Assembly (NCBI GenBank): GCA_900555295.1
Contig: USKN01000075.1
Coordinates: forward strand, 1-8,362
Source of the DNA: an uncultured Eubacteriales bacterium
GTDB taxonomy: Bacteria; Bacillota; Clostridia; UMGS1810
Direction of reading: 5' to 3'
DNA length: 8,362 bases
Shown: piece by piece, positions 5,561-8,362 of the stretch
Numbering within the stretch: the stretch's first letter is position 1
Layout of the letters: every line of letters starts with the position of its first letter
Notes under the pieces: generated by a model
The model's database searches: none
Seen by the model: the letters and a program-made list of their open reading frames with translations, nothing else
Told to the model about the DNA's origin: nothing
Program-made: the position numbers and the translations under genes

Positions 5561-6723
5561 GTAATTTTGATATACAAAAATTTATTAATAAAAAAGTAAC
5601 CGAAATGCAGCCGTCGGGAATACGAAAATTTTTTGATGTGGCAAATACAATAGAGGGCGTTATCAGCTTGGGTGTAGGCGAACCCGATTTTGTTACGCCG
5701 TGGCATATAAGAGATGCCGGTATTTATGCGCTTGAAAAGGGCAGAACATACTACACCTCAAACGCAGGACTTATTGAACTGCGTGAGGAAATATGCAAAT
5801 ATGTAACAAAATTCGGACTTAATTATAAACCGAACGAAGTGCTTATAACGGTGGGCGGCAGTGAAGCCGTTGACCTTGCTGTGCGTACCGTTATCGAACC
5901 CGGTGATGATGTGCTTGTTGTTGAGCCGTCGTTTGTATGTTACAAACCATGCATTACATTGGCGGGCGGAAATCCCGTTGTGATCGAAACAAAGGCTGAA
6001 AATGCTTTTAAACTTACGGTGGATGAATTGGAACAAAGTATAACCGATAAAACAAAAATGCTTGTCATATCGTACCCAAACAATCCTACGGGCGCCATTA
6101 TGACAAAAGAGGAGCTTGAAAAAATAGCTGATGTTGTTAAAAAGCATAACATTATGGTATTAAGTGATGAAATATATGCCGAGCTTACATATAGCGGCAC
6201 ACATTCGTCAATAGCGTCAATCGACGGTATGAAAGATCGCACAATTGTGGTAAACGGTTTTTCAAAAACATATGCAATGACAGGCTGGAGATTGGGCTAT
6301 GTTATGGCTAATGCGGCACTTATAAAGCAAATGACAAAAGTGCATCAGTACGCAATTATGTGTTCGCCAACAACAAGCCAGTATGCGGCGCTTGAGGCAA
6401 TTAAACACGGAGAAGAATCCATTACGCTTATGCGCAGAGAATACAACGACAGACGCAAACTTATAGTTGACGGATTTAACAGTATGGGACTTACCTGTTT
6501 TAATCCGCTCGGTGCATTTTATATTTTCCCGTCAATTAAATCAACCGGACTTAAATCCGATGAGTTTTGCGAAAAACTGCTTGAAAGCCAAAAGGTTGCC
6601 GTTGTACCCGGTACGGCATTCGGCAAAAGCGGAGAGGGACATATTCGTGTATCATATGCGTACAGTGTTAAGCAAATTAATAACGCAATGGAAAGAATAA
6701 ACGACTTTATTAAATCACTATAG
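5557..6723 (+). CDS. Class I PLP-dependent aminotransferase (AlaT/PatA-like)
   Basis: A 388-residue fold-type I aminotransferase of normal length. Visible features are LGVGEPDF (38-45) near the substrate pocket, YYTSNAG (65-71), GGSEA (100-104) at the phosphate site, and YPNNPTG (173-179) with Asn176. Asp204 in SDEIYAEL binds the pyridine nitrogen, Lys237 in GFSKTYAMTGWRLGY forms the Schiff base, and Arg364 in GHIRVSYA binds the substrate carboxylate. All catalytic residues are present. It transfers the amino group between an amino acid and a 2-oxo acid in the cytosol. Subgroup and operon partner suggest alanine/2-oxoglutarate, but aspartate, aromatic or N-acetyl-diaminopimelate substrates are also known among such enzymes. 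It has no separate ribosome site of note and relies on coupling to the regulator gene. The next gene starts 50 bases downstream without a terminator. Confidence 0.92.
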   Translation: MSNFDIQKFINKKVTEMQPSGIRKFFDVANTIEGVISLGVGEPDFVTPWHIRDAGIYALEKGRTYYTSNAGLIELREEICKYVTKFGLNYKPNEVLITVGGSEAVDLAVRTVIEPGDDVLVVEPSFVCYKPCITLAGGNPVVIETKAENAFKLTVDELEQSITDKTKMLVISYPNNPTGAIMTKEELEKIADVVKKHNIMVLSDEIYAELTYSGTHSSIASIDGMKDRTIVVNGFSKTYAMTGWRLGYVMANAALIKQMTKVHQYAIMCSPTTSQYAALEAIKHGEESITLMRREYNDRRKLIVDGFNSMGLTCFNPLGAFYIFPSIKSTGLKSDEFCEKLLESQKVAVVPGTAFGKSGEGHIRVSYAYSVKQINNAMERINDFIKSL

Positions 6724-6773
6724 GCAAGAGAGAGTCAAACCAGCATTGATTTAACATTTAAAGGGGTGACATT

Positions 6774-7265
6774 ATGTTTAATATAGTATTGGTAGAACCC
6801 GAAATACCGCAAAATACGGGTAATATTGCACGTACATGTGCCGCTACAGGGTCGCGTCTTCACCTTGTAAGACCGCTCGGATTTGAAATAGACGACAAAA
6901 AATTAAAACGTGCCGGACTTGATTATTGGCATTTGCTCGATATAACTTTTTATGATAACATAAACGATTTTTTTGAAAAAAATAAAAACGGAAATTTTTA
7001 TTATGCGTCAACAAAATCACTTAACAAATATTCCGATGTTAAATTTTGCGACAGTGATTATATATTGTTCGGCAAAGAAACAAAAGGGCTTGACGAGGCA
7101 CTTTTAAAGGCAAACAAAGAAAAGTGTATCCGTATTCCTATGATTGACGGTGCACGCAGCCTTAATTTGTCAAATTCGGTTGCGGTAGTAATATACGAAG
7201 CCTTAAAGCAAAATGATTTTTTAAATCTTGAAACGCAGGGCTCTTTAACAAAATTTGATTGGTAA
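6774..7265 (+). CDS. trmL: tRNA (cytidine/uridine-34-2'-O)-methyltransferase TrmL
   Basis: A 163-residue SpoU/SPOUT methyltransferase matching TrmL (YibK/CspR) along its length. It has VEPEIPQNTGNIARTC (7-22), then KKLKRAGLDYW (42-52), FGKETKGL (99-106), and the knot/SAM-binding C-terminus with IRIPM (119-123) and ARSLNLSNSVAVVIYEALKQ (127-146). TrmL dimers methylate the 2'-OH of the wobble nucleotide of tRNA-Leu(CAA) and tRNA-Leu(UAA) using S-adenosylmethionine. AAAGGGG stands 8 bases before the start. It lies 50 bases after the aminotransferase and 18 bases before the DegV-like gene, so co-transcription is likely, although the functional link is not obvious. Family and function are well conserved, so confidence is high. 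Confidence 0.93.
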   Translation: MFNIVLVEPEIPQNTGNIARTCAATGSRLHLVRPLGFEIDDKKLKRAGLDYWHLLDITFYDNINDFFEKNKNGNFYYASTKSLNKYSDVKFCDSDYILFGKETKGLDEALLKANKEKCIRIPMIDGARSLNLSNSVAVVIYEALKQNDFLNLETQGSLTKFDW

Positions 7266-7283
7266 AACAGGAGGTAAAACCAA

Positions 7284-8132
7284 ATGAGTAATATAATTAT
7301 AATGACCGATACCGCGTCGGATATCGATCTTGAAACGGCAAAAAAATATGGAATACATCTTATTCCAATAAATATATCGTTTGACGGAGTGAATTTTAAA
7401 GACAGATACGAACTTACATCCGGCGAATTTTACGAAAAACTTAAAAGCGGAGTAATTCCCAAAACATCACAAATAACGGTTGCGGAGCATTATGAGGAAT
7501 TTAAAAAATATGAGGGCAATACCATAATTTATATTCCGCTTTCGGCAAGAGCAAGCGGAACATACCAGTCTGCAAATATTGCCAAGCAAACACTTGAAGA
7601 CGAAGGCGCAGATATTGATATAAATATTATTGAGTGCACCACGTTTACTTACGGTTACGGAATGTGGGTTATAAAGGCTGCGCAAATGGCAAAAGACGGC
7701 AGTGACAAACAGCAAATAATAGATATGCTTAATGAGAACATAAAAAATACCGAAATTATTTTAACGGTTGACGACCTTAAGTATTTGCAAAAGGGTGGCA
7801 GAATCAGCTCATCGGCAAAATTGGTTGCGTCGGTATTGGATATTAAGCCCATTCTTGCAATTGAAGACGGATTGGTTATGAGCCGTGATAAAGTGCGCGG
7901 AAGCAAAAAGGTATTTCCAAAAATGATTGAAATACTGAAAGCTGCCGCAAAGCCTGATGTAAATCAAACAATTGCCGTTATGCATGGTAATTGCCCTGAA
8001 AAAGCCGAAACGGTTGCAAACCTTATTAAAGAAAAAACAGAGTTTAAAAATATTATTATTGTAGAGGTAGGTCCTTGCATAGGTGTGCATACGGGTGCGG
8101 GTGTTATTGGTATTGTATATCTTAAAAAGTAG
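7284..8132 (+). CDS. DegV/FakB-family fatty-acid-binding protein
   Basis: A 282-residue protein of the DegV family. It starts with a strand ending in TDTASDI (8-14). PKTSQIT (59-65) has the Thr61-Ser62 pair. PLSARASGTYQSANIA (85-100) has Ser91. YLQKGGRIS (167-175) follows, and the C-terminus is GPCIGVHTGAGVIGI (263-277) with His269. Thr, Ser and His at these places hold the fatty acid carboxylate in FakB proteins, which present exogenous fatty acids to the kinase FakA for phosphorylation and phospholipid synthesis. The segment usually reading like D-S/T-x-x-x-S-x-G-x-G appears here as CTTFTYGYG (118-126), with two tyrosines facing what should be the lipid tunnel. AGGAGG (7269-7274) gives a strong start 9 bases on. 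No fakA is in the window, so the acyl preference and partner are unknown. It is the last gene of the operon. Confidence 0.92.
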   Translation: MSNIIIMTDTASDIDLETAKKYGIHLIPINISFDGVNFKDRYELTSGEFYEKLKSGVIPKTSQITVAEHYEEFKKYEGNTIIYIPLSARASGTYQSANIAKQTLEDEGADIDINIIECTTFTYGYGMWVIKAAQMAKDGSDKQQIIDMLNENIKNTEIILTVDDLKYLQKGGRISSSAKLVASVLDIKPILAIEDGLVMSRDKVRGSKKVFPKMIEILKAAAKPDVNQTIAVMHGNCPEKAETVANLIKEKTEFKNIIIVEVGPCIGVHTGAGVIGIVYLKK

Positions 8133-8172
8133 TTTTAACAATGTACAAATACATTTTTTGACATTGTTAAAA
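8133..8172. repeat. 12-bp inverted repeat after the DegV-like gene, with nested hairpin
   Basis: TTTTAACAATGT (8133-8144) and ACATTGTTAAAA (8161-8172) are perfect arms separated by 16 bases, starting right after the stop codon. The left arm can instead fold locally as AATGTA-CAAA-TACATT (8140-8155), followed by more T's, a small terminator-like hairpin. The right arm begins inside a perfect TTGACA (8158-8163). It most likely stops or stabilises the operon's 3' end; the long arm has no U-tract after it. Confidence 0.65.
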
Positions 8173-8207
8173 TTATGTCAATTATACCAAAAAGAATGAT
8201 TTAAAGC

Positions 8208-8242
8208 AAAAAAATAATAAATGCGAAGTTACCGCATTTATT
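8208..8242 (-). terminator. Intrinsic terminator of a minus-strand transcript
   Basis: AATAAATGCG (8216-8225) pairs perfectly with CGCATTTATT (8233-8242) around a 7-base loop. Read on the - strand, the stem is followed by ATTTTTTT (8215-8208), a good U-tract. On the + strand only CGTAGAAG follows, so it points leftward. It implies a - strand transcript entering from beyond the right edge and ending here, convergent with the DegV-like gene. Confidence 0.8.
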
Positions 8243-8243
8243 C

Positions 8244-8362
8244 GTAGAAGAGGTTCCGTACATCAGGTGGCTGGATGGTTCTCCTGTGAAGAGCAGGAAC
8301 TTTGGACGAAATGCTGGCAACCAGAGAAATAAACGTACTCTTTGCATTCCACATAGTTCTCG
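8244..8362 (-). other. GC-richer, unassigned segment; possible structured RNA or gene end
   Basis: These 119 bases hold 56 G/C (47%), clearly above the neighbourhood, and precede the - strand terminator. On the - strand one frame runs 40 codons from the edge to a TAA at 8240-8238 inside the terminator stem. Two other frames are also open across most of the segment, so an open frame says little. Local pairing is visible, for example AGGTTCC (8251-8257) with GGAACTT on the + strand, and the CCTGT/GCAGG hairpin at about 8283-8298. I checked it by eye against T-box, lysine, glycine, SAM and cobalamin riboswitches, tmRNA, SRP RNA and RNase P RNA and found no convincing match. It could be the 3' end of a 6S-like or other non-coding RNA, the edge of a repeat or mobile element, or a protein C-terminus. 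Confidence 0.35.

Noticed and set aside
8158..8189. Strong + strand promoter from TTGACA
   Set aside because: The -35 is perfect, but no good -10 lies at 16-18 bases; TATACC is 20 bases away. Kept only as a possibility within a finding.
8226..8362. Lysine riboswitch or T-box leader on the + strand
   Set aside because: AGAGGTTCCG superficially resembles the L-box start, but the conserved AGTA and GCCGAA core is absent, and no T-box AGGGTGG sequence is present.

Overview
The window is AT-rich (coding DNA roughly 35-40% GC). Its genes have strong GGAGG-type ribosome binding sites, ATGA stop/start overlaps and U-tract terminators, and their families are typical of Bacillota. This suggests a Clostridia-type (Lachnospiraceae/Oscillospiraceae-like) chromosome, but the species cannot be read from the sequence.

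Region 1 (1-2431, + strand) is the late end of a prophage or phage-tail-like element. It holds the C-terminal end of a cut-off protein, a small cysteine protease of the Prp family, a baseplate/tail-fibre-like protein with a (Asp-Pro-Ile)6 linker, an M15-type cell-wall peptidase (endolysin), an XhlA-like coiled-coil membrane protein and a two-helix holin-like protein. The genes are tightly packed and form one transcription unit. It ends at a strong terminator (about 2442-2500) that also serves the convergent gene on the other side. No integrase, terminase, capsid or attachment site is visible.

Region 2 (2484-4834, - strand) is a two-gene unit. A full-length type-I ABC exporter with fused membrane and ATPase domains is followed by a small DMT-superfamily (DUF606/YdcZ) membrane protein. 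It is driven by a perfect consensus sigma-A promoter (TTGACA-17-TATAAT).

Region 3 (4835-5062) is the divergent intergenic region. It carries a second promoter for the + strand, a 10-bp inverted repeat and a short perfect palindrome; the last two are candidate operators.

Region 4 (5063-8132, + strand) reads as one operon: an Lrp/AsnC-type regulator, a class I PLP aminotransferase (start overlapping the regulator's stop), the tRNA wobble 2'-O-methyltransferase TrmL, and a DegV/FakB-type fatty-acid-binding protein. The regulator/aminotransferase pair resembles the AlaR/AlaT arrangement of Bacillus subtilis, so feedback of an amino acid such as alanine on its own transaminase is the likeliest logic. 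This is inference.

Region 5 (8133-8362) has no convincing gene. It holds a 12-bp inverted repeat just after degV, an intrinsic terminator pointing at a - strand transcript that enters from the right edge, and a 119-base block of distinctly higher GC (56/119, 47%). That block looks more like a structured RNA or a repeat element than a protein gene. It is the least explained part of the window.

I did not find a clear new multi-gene system. The best leads are the Prp-like protease inside the phage tail/lysis module and the GC-rich segment at the right edge.
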